Part shown: piece after piece, positions 41,258-50,272 of the stretch
Layout: each line of letters opens with the position of its first letter
How positions within the stretch are numbered: position 1 is the stretch's first letter
NCBI RefSeq assembly: GCF_000931445.1
Contig: NZ_CP010849.1
Span: 6,510,001 to 6,574,000 of the forward strand
Direction of reading: 5' to 3'
Source: Streptomyces cyaneogriseus subsp. noncyanogenus
Lineage (GTDB): Bacteria > Actinomycetota > Actinomycetes > Streptomycetales > Streptomycetaceae
Length of the DNA: 64,000 nucleotides
The notes under the pieces: generated by a model
Told to the model about the DNA's origin: nothing
The model's input: the letters and a program-made list of their open reading frames with translations, nothing else
Databases searched by the model: none
Translations under genes and position numbers: made by a program

Positions 41258-42301
41258 TCAGAGGAACGAGAGCTGGGTCCCTTCCGGTGCCGCGGGCGCG
41301 GCCGTCTCCGGCGGCCGGATCCGGCGCCGCGTCTGCGCGCGCGTGGGGCCGATGCCGTACTCCTCGGCCAGCTCGTGCACCTGGCGGGTGATCCGGCGCT
41401 GATACCACTTCGGGGCGTAGGCCCCCTCCGCGTACAGCCGCTCGTACCGCCCCACCAGATGCGGGTGCCGGCGGGCGAGCCAGGCCATGAACCACTCCCG
41501 GGCGCCGGGCCGCAGATGCAGCACCAGCGGCGTGACCGAGGTGGCCCCGGACGCCGCGATCGCCCGCACGGTCTCCCGTAGCTGCGCCGGGTGGTCGCCG
41601 AGGAACGGGATCACGGGCGCCATCAGGACCCCGCAGCCGATGCCGTGCTCACTCAGAGTCCGTACGACCTCCAGGCGCCGCTCCGGGGCGGGCGTGCCCG
41701 GCTCCACCGTGCGCCACAGCTCCGGGTCGGTGAAGCCGACCGACACCGAGATGCCCACGTCCGTCACCCGGGCCGCCTGCGTCAGCAGGTCCAGGTCGCG
41801 CAGGATCAGCGTGCCCTTGGTGAGGATGGAGAAGGGGTTCGCGCGGTCGCGCAGGGCGGTGAGGATGCCCGGCATCAGCCGGTAGCGGCCCTCGGCGCGC
41901 TGGTAGCAGTCGACGTTGGTGCCCATCGCGATGTGGTCGCCCTGCCAGCGCGGCGAGGCGAGCTGGCGGCGCAGCAGCTCGGGCGCGTTCACCTTGACCA
42001 CGATCTGGGTGTCGAACCCGAGCCCCGTGTCGAGGTCCAGGTAGCCGTGCGTCTTGCGGGCGAAGCAGTACACGCACGCGTGCGTGCAGCCCCGGTAGGG
42101 GTTGACCGTCCACTCGAAGGGCATGCGCGAGGCGCCCGGCACCCGGTTCAGGATCGAGCGGGCCCGCACCTCGTGGAAGGTGATGCCGCGGAACTCCGGC
42201 GTGTCGAAGGTGCGGGTGGTGACCGCGTCCGCGTCGAACAGCGCCGCGTCGGCCGCCCGGCCGTGGCCGGACTCGGTGAGGCTGAGGTTGTCCCAGCGCA
42301 T
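41258..42301 (-). CDS. Rv2578c-family radical SAM protein
   Basis: A 347-residue radical SAM protein. The 4Fe-4S motif C-x3-C-x2-C is in YRGCTHACVYCFAR near residue 72, followed by the family-typical HGYLDLDTG, GTNVDCYQRAEGRY and ILTKGTLILRDLDLL strands. It belongs to the SPL-like/Rv2578c group found in actinobacteria, whose substrate is unknown. A GAGGAGGCG box precedes ATG 42301. The 180-nt gap on its 3' side contains a GC-rich imperfect hairpin (about 41224-41250) that may be a terminator. Confidence 0.88.
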   Translation of the reverse strand: MRWDNLSLTESGHGRAADAALFDADAVTTRTFDTPEFRGITFHEVRARSILNRVPGASRMPFEWTVNPYRGCTHACVYCFARKTHGYLDLDTGLGFDTQIVVKVNAPELLRRQLASPRWQGDHIAMGTNVDCYQRAEGRYRLMPGILTALRDRANPFSILTKGTLILRDLDLLTQAARVTDVGISVSVGFTDPELWRTVEPGTPAPERRLEVVRTLSEHGIGCGVLMAPVIPFLGDHPAQLRETVRAIAASGATSVTPLVLHLRPGAREWFMAWLARRHPHLVGRYERLYAEGAYAPKWYQRRITRQVHELAEEYGIGPTRAQTRRRIRPPETAAPAAPEGTQLSFL

Positions 42302-42459
42302 GACGCCTCCTCGGTAGCACTGGGCCACAGAATAGAACACTTGTTCCCTTGATCGTGCGGACGCGCCGCCCGGCCGGGTTCGAACACCCGGATTTGGCCG
42401 CCGCGAGCCGGGGTGGTTGGCTTGCCCCGACCCTGAGAACCACCTCCTGGAGGAACCCG

Positions 42460-42903
42460 ATGGCGCAGGTCGAGGCCACGACGGAGCGGATCGTCGCCGC
42501 GGACGCGGAGACGGTGTTCGACACGCTCGCCGACTACGGCGGCACGCGCGCGAAGCTGCTGCCCGAGCAGTTCAGCGAGTACGAGGTCCGCGAGGGCGGC
42601 GACGGCGAGGGCACCCTCGTCCACTGGAAGCTCCAGGCCACCAGCAAGCGGGTCCGCGACTGCCTGCTGGAGGTCACCGAGCCGTCCGACGGCGAGCTCG
42701 TCGAGAAGGACCGCAACTCCTCGATGGTCACCACCTGGCGGGTCACCCCGGCCGGTGAGGGCAAGTCCCGCGTCGTCGTCACCACCACCTGGCAGGGCGC
42801 CGGGGGCATCGGCGGCTTCTTCGAGAAGACGTTCGCGCCCAAGGGGCTCGGCCGCATCTACGACGCGCTGCTGGCCAGGCTCGCCGCCGAGGTCGAGAAG
42901 TAG
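42460..42903 (+). CDS. SRPBCC (START-like) family protein
   Basis: A 147-residue small helix-grip protein. It begins with a beta strand and short helices (VEATTERIVAADAETVFDTLADYGG), followed by the antiparallel sheet (GTLVHWKLQ, VRDCLLEVTEP, SMVTTWRVTP, KSRVVVTTTWQG) and ends in a long helix (LARLAAEVEK). This is the SRPBCC fold, which binds hydrophobic ligands. A CTGGAGGAAC box precedes the ATG. No partner suggests a specific ligand. Divergent from the radical SAM gene. Confidence 0.82.
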   Translation: MAQVEATTERIVAADAETVFDTLADYGGTRAKLLPEQFSEYEVREGGDGEGTLVHWKLQATSKRVRDCLLEVTEPSDGELVEKDRNSSMVTTWRVTPAGEGKSRVVVTTTWQGAGGIGGFFEKTFAPKGLGRIYDALLARLAAEVEK

Positions 42904-42982
42904 CCAAGATCCCTTTGTGGAGGGCGGGTTGGCGCCCTCACCGGTTCGGGTGATCCCCCGGCGCGCGGCGCATACGCCGTAA

Positions 42983-43040
42983 CTCGTCGCACTTGTTCGC
43001 AGTTGTCCGTCTATGCGGGCATGTGCGCAAGTGCGACGAG
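42983..43040. promoter_or_regulatory. 13-bp perfect inverted repeat upstream of the MFS fusion gene
   Basis: CTCGTCGCACTTG (42983-42995) and CAAGTGCGACGAG (43028-43040) are exact reverse complements with a 32-nt spacer. The right arm ends just before the GAGGGGAG ribosome site of the gene at 43052. It may be a pair of operator half-sites about four helical turns apart centre to centre, or an RNA stem that presents or hides the ribosome site. No regulator gene is adjacent. Confidence 0.6.
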
Positions 43041-43051
43041 GGGAGTCACTC

Positions 43052-45466
43052 GTGGTCGGGACCACTGTGGTGCGGGACGAACCGGCCGCCGCGCCTCCCG
43101 CGGGCCGGGCACCGGAACCGGAGCCGGCCGCCCCGCTCGGTCCGCGCCAGGTCCGGCTGGTCTTCTGCGGGCTGATGCTGGCACTGCTGCTCGCCGCCCT
43201 GGAGCAGATGATCGTCGCCACCGCGCTCCCCAAGATCGTCGGCGAGCTGCACGGCCTGGACAAGATGTCCTGGGCGATCACCGCCTACCTGCTCACCTCC
43301 ACCGTCGGCCTGCCGATCTACGGCAAGCTCGGTGACCTGCGCGGCCGCAAGGGCGTCTTCCAGTTCGCCATCCTCGTCTTCGTCGTCGGCTCGGCGCTGG
43401 CCGGCCGGGCGCAGACCATGGACCAGCTCATCGCCTTCCGCGCCCTGCAAGGGGTCGGCGCGGGCGGCCTGATGATCGGCGTGCAGGCGATCATCGCGGA
43501 CATCGTGCCGCCGCGGGACCGGGGCCGGTTCATGGGCCTGGTCGGCGGCTCCTTCGGCCTCGCCTCCGTCGCCGGCCCGCTGCTCGGCGGCTACTTCACC
43601 GACCACCTCTCCTGGCGCTGGTGCTTCTACATCAACGTGCCCTTCGGCCTGATCACCATGGCCGTCGTCGCGGTCGTCCTGAAACTGCCCAAACCCGAGG
43701 TGAAGCCCCGCCTGGACGTGGTCGGATCCGTGCTGCTGGCCGCCGCCTCCGTCTGCCTGGTCCTGCTGACGAGCTGGGGCGGCACCGAGCACGCCTGGGA
43801 CTCGAGCGTCATCCTGGGCCTCGCCGCCGGAGCGGTGGCGGCCACCGTCCTCTTCCTGGTCGCCGAGCGCTACGCCGCCGAACCCCTCATCCCGCTGCGC
43901 CTGTTCCGCGACTCGGTCTTCAACATCACCGGTCTGGTCGGCCTCGTCGTCGGTGTCGCCCTGTTCGGCGCCGCCAGCTATCTGCCGACCTTCCTGCAGA
44001 TGGTCGACGGCGCCTCCGCCACCGAGTCCGGCCTGCTGATGCTGCCGATGATGGGCGGCACCGTCGTCGCCTCGATCGTCTCCGGCCAGCTCATCAGCCG
44101 CACCGGGCGCTACCGCTCCCACCCCATCGTCGGCGGTGCGCTCTCCGTCACCGGCATGTGGCTGCTCTCCCGCCTCGACGCCGACACCCCCCGCCTCCAC
44201 TACAGCGTCTGGATGACCGTCCTCGGCGCCGGCATCGGCATGGTGATGCCCGTCCTCGTCCTCGCCGTGCAGAACGCGGTGCGCCCCGCCGACCTGGGCA
44301 CCGCCACCAGTGCCAACACCTACTTCCGGCAGATCGGCGGCAGCGTCGGCGCGGCGGTCTTCGGCACCCTCTTCGCCGACCGGCTCACCGACGCCCTCGC
44401 CGACCGGATCCCCGCCCAGGCCGGCCCCGGGCTGCCCGCCGCGGAGTCCCTCACCCCGCAGCTCGTCCACGCGCTGCCCCCGCAGCTCCGCGACGCCTAC
44501 GTCCAGGCGTACGCCGACGCGATGCCCCGCATTTTCCTCTTTCTGGTGCCGGTCCTCGTCCTCGGCCTGGTCCTCGCCTTCTTTCTCAAGGAGACCCCCC
44601 TGGTGAACAGCACAGCAGCCCACCACGCCCCGGCCGGCGAGACGGAGACCGTGCCGGTCGGCCCCATCCCGCAGGCCCGTTCGCCCTACACCGCCGGCAC
44701 CCCGGTCTGCGGCACGGTGCAGCACCCCGACGGGACCGTCGTGCCCCGCGCGGCGCTCACCCTCATCGACGTCGCCGGACAGCAGGTCGGCCGGGGTGCC
44801 AGCGGCAACGACGGCCGGTACGCGCTGGGCACGCCGGGCCCGGGGGCGTACGTCCTGATCGCCGCGGCCGGCGGCCACCAGCCGCAGGCGGTCTCCGTGA
44901 CCGTCGGCGAACGCCCCGTCGAGCTGGACGTCGTCCTCGGCGGCGCCGGCCGCCTGGCCGGCGCCGTGGTCACCGCCGACGGCACCCCCGTCCGCGACGC
45001 CACCGTCACCCTCACCAACGTGCACGGCGAGGTCGTGGCCAGCACCCGCAGCGGACGCGAGGGCGGCTATGTGATCAGCGAGCTGGTGGCCGGCGAGTAC
45101 ACCCTGGCCGGCAGCGCGCCCGCCTTCCGCCCGGCCGCCCTCCCGGTCAGCGTCCAGGCCGCCCGGGAGACCCGGCAGGACATCGAGCTCGCGGGCGGCG
45201 CCGTGCTGCGCGGCACCGTGCGGGCGGGCGGCGGGAGGCCCGTGGAGGAGGCCCGCGTGACCCTGCTCGACGCGGCCGGCAACGTCGTCGACACCCTCAC
45301 CACCGGCGACGACGGCACCTTCCGGTTCGTCGACCTGGCCTCCGGCGAGTACACCGTCATCGCGGCGGGCTATCCGCCGGTCGCCACCGTGCTCCAGGTG
45401 GCCGGAGGCGGGCGCACCGAACGGGACCTCCAGCTCGGTCACGAGGACCGACCGAAGACGGGGTGA
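43052..45466 (+). CDS. MFS (DHA2) transporter fused to three carboxypeptidase-regulatory-like domains
   Basis: An 804-residue fusion. Residues about 30-530 are a 14-helix drug:H+ antiporter with GKLGDLRGRKG between helices 2 and 3 and an R-ALQGVGAGGL helix-4 motif. After a Pro-rich linker, residues about 549-800 contain three repeats of about 80 residues, each of the type G-x-V-x-D-G-x-P-x2-A-x-V-T-L-x-D-x-G and G-Y-x2-x-L-x2-G-x-Y-x-L, the CarboxypepD_reg/transthyretin-like sandwich. A soluble tail of this size is unusual for a drug exporter. GTG 43052 has GAGGGGAG at a good distance. Substrate unknown. Confidence 0.9.
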   Translation: MVGTTVVRDEPAAAPPAGRAPEPEPAAPLGPRQVRLVFCGLMLALLLAALEQMIVATALPKIVGELHGLDKMSWAITAYLLTSTVGLPIYGKLGDLRGRKGVFQFAILVFVVGSALAGRAQTMDQLIAFRALQGVGAGGLMIGVQAIIADIVPPRDRGRFMGLVGGSFGLASVAGPLLGGYFTDHLSWRWCFYINVPFGLITMAVVAVVLKLPKPEVKPRLDVVGSVLLAAASVCLVLLTSWGGTEHAWDSSVILGLAAGAVAATVLFLVAERYAAEPLIPLRLFRDSVFNITGLVGLVVGVALFGAASYLPTFLQMVDGASATESGLLMLPMMGGTVVASIVSGQLISRTGRYRSHPIVGGALSVTGMWLLSRLDADTPRLHYSVWMTVLGAGIGMVMPVLVLAVQNAVRPADLGTATSANTYFRQIGGSVGAAVFGTLFADRLTDALADRIPAQAGPGLPAAESLTPQLVHALPPQLRDAYVQAYADAMPRIFLFLVPVLVLGLVLAFFLKETPLVNSTAAHHAPAGETETVPVGPIPQARSPYTAGTPVCGTVQHPDGTVVPRAALTLIDVAGQQVGRGASGNDGRYALGTPGPGAYVLIAAAGGHQPQAVSVTVGERPVELDVVLGGAGRLAGAVVTADGTPVRDATVTLTNVHGEVVASTRSGREGGYVISELVAGEYTLAGSAPAFRPAALPVSVQAARETRQDIELAGGAVLRGTVRAGGGRPVEEARVTLLDAAGNVVDTLTTGDDGTFRFVDLASGEYTVIAAGYPPVATVLQVAGGGRTERDLQLGHEDRPKTG

Positions 45467-45593
45467 CCGTCGTCACAGGGCGGGGCCGCCGTACGCCGTC
45501 ACACTCCCGCGGCGCGCGACGTCAGTGAGATGTCGCAGTCGAGAGGCCGGCCGGGCGCGTCCCGGACCGGCCCGTCCGGGAGGAGCCCCCGCC

Positions 45594-45932
45594 ATGTCCA
45601 CCGCCTACCTCGTCGTCACCGTGCTGGGAGCCGTCATGGCGGGCGTCTCGGCGATCACCACCTTCCTGCGCGTGGAGTGGATCGCCAAGCCGCTGGCCGA
45701 CTACGGCGTCCCCCGCGCCTGGTGGCCCCGGCTCGCCACCGCCAAGGCCGCCGGGGCGGCCGGTCTGCTGGCGGGCCTCGCGGTGCCCGCCGTCGGCGTC
45801 CTCGCCGCGGCCGGCCTGGTGCTGTACTTCCTCGGGGCCGTCGTCACGGTGGTGCGGGCCCGCTGGTTCACCCATGTGCCGATCCCGCTGCTGTACGCGG
45901 CGCCGGTGGCCGCCTCCCTCGCCCTGGCCTGA
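45594..45932 (+). CDS. DoxX-like four-helix membrane protein
   Basis: A 112-residue hydrophobic protein with four predicted membrane segments (around residues 5-25, 45-65, 68-90 and 95-111) and the loop LADYGVPRAWWPRLATAKAAGAAGLL, which is typical of short DoxX-like (DUF4267/DoxX_2) proteins. A GGGAGGAGC box precedes the ATG. The function of this family is not defined. The 127-nt gap before it contains an imperfect dyad (45516-45536) and nothing else I can name. Confidence 0.78.
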   Translation: MSTAYLVVTVLGAVMAGVSAITTFLRVEWIAKPLADYGVPRAWWPRLATAKAAGAAGLLAGLAVPAVGVLAAAGLVLYFLGAVVTVVRARWFTHVPIPLLYAAPVAASLALA

Positions 45933-46060
45933 CCGGCCAGGCGGGCGGGCCGGTCCGTCGGGGTGCGCGGCGGGGCCGCCCCCGGAACCCCGGAGGTCCG
46001 TCCCGGCCCCGCGCTCCGCGTCCTGGCCAGTGCGCCGCCCGGCGCGTAACGTGGCGCCCC

Positions 46061-46894
46061 GTGAAGATCCTCATCAGCGCCGACATGGAAGGCGCCACCG
46101 GGGTGACCTGGCCGGCCGACGTGCTGCCGGGCACGCCCCAGTGGGAGCGGTGCCGGTCGATGTTCACCTCCGACGTCAACGCCGCCGTGCTGGGCTTCCT
46201 CGACGGCGGCGCCGACGAGGTGCTCATCAACGAGGCCCACTGGACCATGCGCAATCTGCTGCTGGAACGGCTCGACGAGCGGGCGCAGATGCTCACCGGG
46301 CGGCACAAGTCCCTGTCGATGGTGGAGGGCGTCCAGCACGGCGACGTGGACGGCATCGCCTTCGTCGGCTACCACGCGGGCGCCGGGATGGAGGGCGTCC
46401 TCGCCCACACCTACCTCGCCAACTCCATCACCGGGGTGTGGCTGAACGACGTACGGGCCAGCGAGGGCCTGCTCAACGCGCATGTCGTCGCCGAGTACGG
46501 GGTGCCGGTCGTGCTCGTCACCGGGGACGACGTGGCCTGCGAGGACGCGCTCGGCTACGCGCCCGGGGCGCTGAAGGTCGCCGTCAAGGACCATGTGTCG
46601 CGGTACGCGGCCGTGTGCCGGACGCCCGCGCGGACCGCCGCCGAGATCCGGGCGGCGGCCAAGGAGGCGGCGTCGCTGGCGGTGCGTCACGAGCCGGTGC
46701 GCGGCGGGCCGCACACCATCGCGCTGGAGTTCGACGCCGAGCATCTGGCCCTGGCCGCGACGGTCGTGCCGGGCGTGGAGCGCGTCGGAGAGCGCAAGGT
46801 GGCCTACACCCACGCCACCATGTACGAGGCGATCAGGACCTTCAAGGCGGTCACCACGATCGTCTCGGCAGCGGTGGAGGAGCAGTATGGCTGA
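46061..46894 (+). CDS. M55 family D-aminopeptidase (DppA-like)
   Basis: A 277-residue zinc peptidase of the DppA family. D8 and E10 (ISADMEG) are at the same positions as the metal ligands of B. subtilis DppA. NEAHWTMRN, FVGYHAGAG and LVTGDD supply the other conserved residues. DppA cleaves D-Ala-D-Ala and D-amino acid peptides as a decamer in the cytosol. GTG 46061 follows a TAACGT element by about 10 nt, which suggests a leaderless transcript. Its stop overlaps the next peptidase start by 8 nt. Confidence 0.9.
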   Translation: MKILISADMEGATGVTWPADVLPGTPQWERCRSMFTSDVNAAVLGFLDGGADEVLINEAHWTMRNLLLERLDERAQMLTGRHKSLSMVEGVQHGDVDGIAFVGYHAGAGMEGVLAHTYLANSITGVWLNDVRASEGLLNAHVVAEYGVPVVLVTGDDVACEDALGYAPGALKVAVKDHVSRYAAVCRTPARTAAEIRAAAKEAASLAVRHEPVRGGPHTIALEFDAEHLALAATVVPGVERVGERKVAYTHATMYEAIRTFKAVTTIVSAAVEEQYG

Positions 46895-48221
46895 CCAGCC
46901 CGACGCACAGGCCCTCGACGAGGTCGTCACGTTCACCTCCGACCTCATCCGGATCGACACCGTCAACCGGGGCGGCGGCGACTGCCGGGAGCGGCCCGCC
47001 GCCGAGTACGCCGCCGCGCTGCTCGCGGAGGCGGGGATCGAACCCGTCCTGCTGGAGCGCACCGAGGGCCGCACCAACGTGGTCGCCCGGATCGAGGGCA
47101 CCGACCCCGCGGCCGACGCGCTGCTGCTCCACGGCCACCTCGACGTGGTGCCCGCCGAGGCCGCCGACTGGAGCGTGCACCCGTTCTCCGGGGAGGTCCG
47201 CGACGGGGTCGTCTGGGGGCGCGGCGCGATCGACATGAAGAACATGGACGCGATGATCCTCGCCGTGGTGCGGGCCTGGGCCCGGCAGGGCGTGCGGCCC
47301 CGCCGGGACGTGGTGATCGCGTTCACCGCGGACGAGGAGGCCAGCGCCGAGGACGGCTCCGGCTTCCTCGCCGACCGGCACGCCGCGCTGTTCGAGGGCT
47401 GCACCGAGGGCGTCGGCGAGTCGGGCGCCTTCACCTTCCACGACGGCGCCGGGCGGCAGCTCTACCCGATCGCGGCCGGTGAGCGCGGCACCGCCTGGCT
47501 GAAGCTGACCGCGCGCGGCCGGGCCGGGCACGGCTCCAAGGTGAACCGGGACAACGCGGTGACCCGGCTGGCGGCGGCGCTCGGCCGGATCGGCGCCCAC
47601 GAGTGGCCGCTGCGGCCGACCCCGACCGTGCGCGCCGCCCTCGCCGAGCTCGCCGCCCTCTACGGCCTGGAGTCGGTGGACCCCGAGAACCCCGAGAATC
47701 CCGAGCACACGGACGCGCTGCTGGAGAAGCTGGGGCCGGCCGCGGCGCTCGTCGAGGCCACCGTGCGCAACAGCGCCAACCCGACGATGATGCAGGCCGG
47801 TTACAAGGTGAACGTGATCCCGGGGGAGGCCGTCGCGTACGTCGACGGGCGCTTCCTGCCGGGCACCGAGGAGGAGTTCCGCGCCACTGTGGACCGGCTC
47901 ACCGGGCCGGACGTGGAGTGGGAGTTCCACCACCGCGAGGTCGCCCTCCAGGCGCCGGTGGACTCGCCGACGTTCGCGCGGATGCGGGCCGCCGTGGAGG
48001 CGTTCGCCCCGGAGGGGCATGTGGTGCCGTACTGCATGTCGGGCGGCACGGACGCCAAGCAGTTCTCCCGGCTGGGCATCACCGGCTACGGATTCTCGCC
48101 GCTGAAACTGCCGGAGGACCTCGACTACCAGGCGCTCTTCCACGGGGTCGACGAACGTGTCCCCGTCGAGGCGCTCCACTTCGGCGTCCGTGTCCTCGAC
48201 CGCTTCCTGCGTACGGCTTAG
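46887..48221 (+). CDS. M20/M25/M40 family metallopeptidase
   Basis: A 444-residue di-zinc peptidase/deacylase. Metal-binding motifs HGHLDVVP and DEEASAEDG, the dimerisation domain beginning RGRAGHGSK, and the C-terminal GGTDAKQF are in order. Between the two there is a short acidic repeat (DPENPENPEH). It probably cleaves dipeptides or N-acyl amino acids. It starts inside the dppA-like gene with a GGTGGAGGAG box, so the two are co-translated. Confidence 0.92.
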   Translation: MADQPDAQALDEVVTFTSDLIRIDTVNRGGGDCRERPAAEYAAALLAEAGIEPVLLERTEGRTNVVARIEGTDPAADALLLHGHLDVVPAEAADWSVHPFSGEVRDGVVWGRGAIDMKNMDAMILAVVRAWARQGVRPRRDVVIAFTADEEASAEDGSGFLADRHAALFEGCTEGVGESGAFTFHDGAGRQLYPIAAGERGTAWLKLTARGRAGHGSKVNRDNAVTRLAAALGRIGAHEWPLRPTPTVRAALAELAALYGLESVDPENPENPEHTDALLEKLGPAAALVEATVRNSANPTMMQAGYKVNVIPGEAVAYVDGRFLPGTEEEFRATVDRLTGPDVEWEFHHREVALQAPVDSPTFARMRAAVEAFAPEGHVVPYCMSGGTDAKQFSRLGITGYGFSPLKLPEDLDYQALFHGVDERVPVEALHFGVRVLDRFLRTA

Positions 48222-48316
48222 CGTCCGCGGCCGGGACCCGGCCGGATCAGGGAGCGGTGCCGGGCCCCGCGAGCCCGGCGTGATCCGAACGAGCTGGCCC
48301 TAGGAGGAAAGACAGC

Positions 48317-50272
48317 GTGCAGACCCTGGCGTACGGATCGTGGCCCTCGCCCATCGACGCGGCGCTCGCCGCCGCGCACGACGGGCGCCCGGAGGACGTG
48401 GACTTCGCCGGCGACGAGGTGTGGTGGACCGAGCCGCGCCCCGCGGAGGGCGGGCGGCGCGCCCTGGTGCGGCGCCGGGCCGACGGCACGCAGGAGACGG
48501 TGCTGCCCGCGCCGTGGAACGTGCGCACCCGGGTCATCGAGTACGGCGGCCGGGCCTGGGCCGCGGTCACGGACGCCCGAGGGCCGCTCGTGGTGTTCGC
48601 CCACTTCCCCGACCAGCGGCTGTACGCCTGGCGGCCGGGCGGCGGGGAGCCGCGGCCGCTGACCCCCGTCTCGACGGTGGGCGGCGGACTGCGCTGGGCC
48701 GAGCCCCGGATCCACCCGGGGCGGGGAGAGGTGTGGTGCGTGCTGGAGGAGTTCACCGGTGACGGGCCCGCCGACGTGCGCCGGGTCCTGGCCGCGGTAC
48801 CGCTGGACGGTTCGGCCGCCGGGGACCGGGGCGCGGTACGGGAACTCACCGACGACCGGCACCGGTTCGTCACCGGGCCGAGGATCTCGCCCGACGGACG
48901 GCGTGCCGCCTGGCTCGCCTGGGACCATCCGCGCATGCCGTGGGACGGCACCGAACTGGTCCTCGCCGACATCGCCCCCGACGGCACCTTCCACGGTGCC
49001 CGCACGGTGGCCGGCGGCCCCGAGGAGTCGATCGCCCAGGTGGACTGGGCGCCCGACGGCTCCCTCCTGCACGTCGGCGACCGCGGCGGCTGGTGGAACC
49101 TCCACCGCGACGGCAGACCGCTGTGCCCGCGCGAGGAGGAGTTCGGCGGGCCGCTGTGGAAGCTGGGCCAGCGCTGGTTCGCCCCGCTGGACAACGGCCT
49201 GATCGCCGTCCTGCACGGGCGCGGCGCCCCCCGCCTCGGCATACTCGACCCGGAGACCGGCGAGATCGCCGACGCCGCGGGCCCGTGGACCGAGTTCGCG
49301 CCCGCTCTCGCGGCCCTCGGCGAGCGGGTGGTGGCCGTCGGGGCGAGCCCGCACAGCGGCTACGAGGTGATCGAGCTGGACACGCGGACCGGCCACGCCC
49401 GGGTGATCGGCGCCGACCACCGCGACGCCGTGGACCCCGCCTACTACCCCCGGCCCCGCGTCCGTACCTTCACCGGTCCCGGCGGGCGGGAGATCCACGC
49501 GCACGTCTACCCGCCGCACCACCCCGGCTGCGCCGCCCCCGACGACGAGCTGCCGCCCTATGTCGTCCGGGCGCACGGCGGCCCCACCAGCCGGGCACCG
49601 CTCGTCCTGGACCTGGAGACCGCCTACTTCACCTCGCGCGGCATCGGCGTCGTCGACGTCAACTACGGCGGGTCGACCGGGTACGGGCGGCGCTACCGGG
49701 ACCGGTTGCGCGAGCAGTGGGGCGTCGTCGACGTCGAGGACTGCGCCGCCGTCGCCCGGGCCCTGGCCGACGAGGGCACCGCCGACCCGGACCGGCTCGC
49801 CGTGCGCGGCGGCAGCGCGGGCGGCTGGACCGCCGCCGCCTCGCTCGCCACCACCGACGTCTACGCCTGCGGCACGATCAGCTATCCCGTCCTCGACCTG
49901 ACCGGCTGGGGAGCGGGGGAGACCCACGACTTCGAGTCCTGCTACCTGGAGACGCTGATCGGCCCGTACGCGCGGGTGCCCGAGCGGTACACCGAGCGGT
50001 CGCCCGCCGCGCACGCCGACCGGATCACCGCGCCCTTCCTGCTGCTCCAGGGCCTGGACGACGTCATCTGCCCGCCCGCGCAGTGCGAACGCTTCCTCGC
50101 CCGCATGGCCGGCCGCGGGGTGCCCCACGCCTACCTCGCCTTCGAGGGCGAGGGGCACGGTTTCCGGCGGGCGGAGACCATGGTGCGCGCCCTGGAGGCG
50201 GAACTGTCCCTGTACGCCCAGGTCTTCGGGCTGCGGCCCGGTGACGTACCGGAACTGGAGCTGACCGGGTGA
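48317..50272 (+). CDS. S9C family prolyl-oligopeptidase-like peptidase
   Basis: A 651-residue serine peptidase. Residues about 30-400 form a beta-propeller with WDxxRMPWDG-type repeats. The alpha/beta-hydrolase domain follows with nucleophile S500 in RGGSAGGW, the Asp region LLQGLDDVICPP and the His in GEGHGFRR. No signal peptide is visible, so it should act in the cytosol on short peptides. GTG 48317 has GGAGGAAA. The stop overlaps the next gene (GTGA). Confidence 0.92.
   Translation: MQTLAYGSWPSPIDAALAAAHDGRPEDVDFAGDEVWWTEPRPAEGGRRALVRRRADGTQETVLPAPWNVRTRVIEYGGRAWAAVTDARGPLVVFAHFPDQRLYAWRPGGGEPRPLTPVSTVGGGLRWAEPRIHPGRGEVWCVLEEFTGDGPADVRRVLAAVPLDGSAAGDRGAVRELTDDRHRFVTGPRISPDGRRAAWLAWDHPRMPWDGTELVLADIAPDGTFHGARTVAGGPEESIAQVDWAPDGSLLHVGDRGGWWNLHRDGRPLCPREEEFGGPLWKLGQRWFAPLDNGLIAVLHGRGAPRLGILDPETGEIADAAGPWTEFAPALAALGERVVAVGASPHSGYEVIELDTRTGHARVIGADHRDAVDPAYYPRPRVRTFTGPGGREIHAHVYPPHHPGCAAPDDELPPYVVRAHGGPTSRAPLVLDLETAYFTSRGIGVVDVNYGGSTGYGRRYRDRLREQWGVVDVEDCAAVARALADEGTADPDRLAVRGGSAGGWTAAASLATTDVYACGTISYPVLDLTGWGAGETHDFESCYLETLIGPYARVPERYTERSPAAHADRITAPFLLLQGLDDVICPPAQCERFLARMAGRGVPHAYLAFEGEGHGFRRAETMVRALEAELSLYAQVFGLRPGDVPELELTG

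Noticed and set aside
45516..45536. GCGAC-like imperfect dyad before the DoxX-like gene
   Set aside because: Only 5 contiguous paired bases with mismatches; expected by chance at this GC content.
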